A stretch of 64,000 bases of DNA from Streptomyces cucumeris (GTDB lineage Bacteria > Actinomycetota > Actinomycetes > Streptomycetales > Streptomycetaceae), in the NCBI RefSeq assembly GCF_024295805.1, contig NZ_JANCLX010000005.1, positions 275,095 to 339,094 on the forward strand, written 5' to 3'. How positions within the stretch are numbered: the first letter of the stretch is position 1; the number at the start of each line of letters is the position of its first letter. Both the position numbers and the translations under genes were made by a program. The notes beneath the pieces are model-generated. The model worked only from the letters and a program-made list of their open reading frames with translations. It did not search any database and had not been told where the DNA came from. Positions 63,821 to 64,000 of this stretch are shown one piece after another.

Positions 63821-63875
63821 TTCACAACTGGATGTCCTGCATGGGGCATTCGCCCGGCTCCGACCCTTCCGCTGA

Positions 63876-64000
<125 letters not shown>

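Noticed and set aside
60945..63875. A 976-codon open frame on the plus strand
   Set aside because: Antisense to the GH65 enzyme, which has a signal peptide, catalytic motif, promoter and ribosome site. The antisense product has no recognisable features.

Overview
The window is very GC-rich and gene-dense. Its proteins (PH-domain pairs, Cgl0158-type aldolase, MMPL/TetR pair, S37-type tripeptidyl aminopeptidase, ECF sigma factor, copper ATPase) and its frequent GTG starts and 4-bp ATGA/GTGA overlaps point to a Streptomyces or close actinomycete chromosome. I see no rRNA, tRNA, CRISPR array, transposase or integrase, so this looks like ordinary chromosomal core and accessory-metabolism DNA. The last 60 bases collapse into G homopolymer, which looks like a contig end.

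Layout. 1-2.2 kb: the end of a succinate dehydrogenase/fumarate reductase operon (sdhA 5'-truncated, sdhB). 2.1-7.5 kb: two PH-domain membrane proteins divergent from a TetR regulator with a clear operator, a FUSC-family membrane protein and a small secreted protein. 7.6-20.5 kb: a complete inositol-catabolism island. iolC, an aldolase, iolB, iolD and iolA read leftward; an ABC importer (binding lipoprotein, permease, single-domain ATPase), an IolE/IolI-like protein and two inositol dehydrogenases read rightward. Two promoter regions share a 12-bp motif and an AACCCTTGAC block. 20.7-27 kb: a small HTH protein, an MMPL transporter divergent from its TetR regulator, and copZ-copA behind a CsoR-type operator. 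27-31.2 kb: a gene-free stretch ending in a strong terminator (possible small RNA), citrate synthase, and a RecD2-type helicase.

31.3-37.3 kb: a ribose-type operon with tandem LacI operators: rbsR, rbsA, a fused permease/binding protein, rbsK and rbsD. 37.6-39.6 kb: a Pro-rich secreted protein, an ECF sigma factor with a coupled membrane protein, and a two-TM protein. 39.5-44 kb: an unassigned carbohydrate operon (Gfo/Idh dehydrogenase, DUF993 protein, TIM-barrel isomerase) divergent from a LacI regulator. 44.2-45.4 kb: a methyltransferase with an in-frame TTA codon. 45.4-46.6 kb: 1.2 kb of non-coding degenerate direct repeats.

46.6-64 kb: a TIM-barrel isomerase overlapping an EamA exporter tail, the divergent LysR regulator, a putative lipoprotein, a GH3 N-acetylhexosaminidase-like enzyme, an S37-type secreted peptidase, a short hypothetical protein, a fused asymmetric ABC exporter, an XRE regulator divergent from a methionine aminopeptidase, an AraC-type regulator, and a secreted GH65 enzyme with a C-terminal carbohydrate-binding domain behind a good sigma-70-like promoter.

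Overall the window is dominated by sugar and polyol uptake and catabolism under local repressors. The items most worth follow-up are the RbsC-RbsB fusion, the unassigned DUF993 operon, the repeat field at 45.4-46.6 kb, the possible small RNA at 27.06-27.33 kb, and the inositol operator motif.
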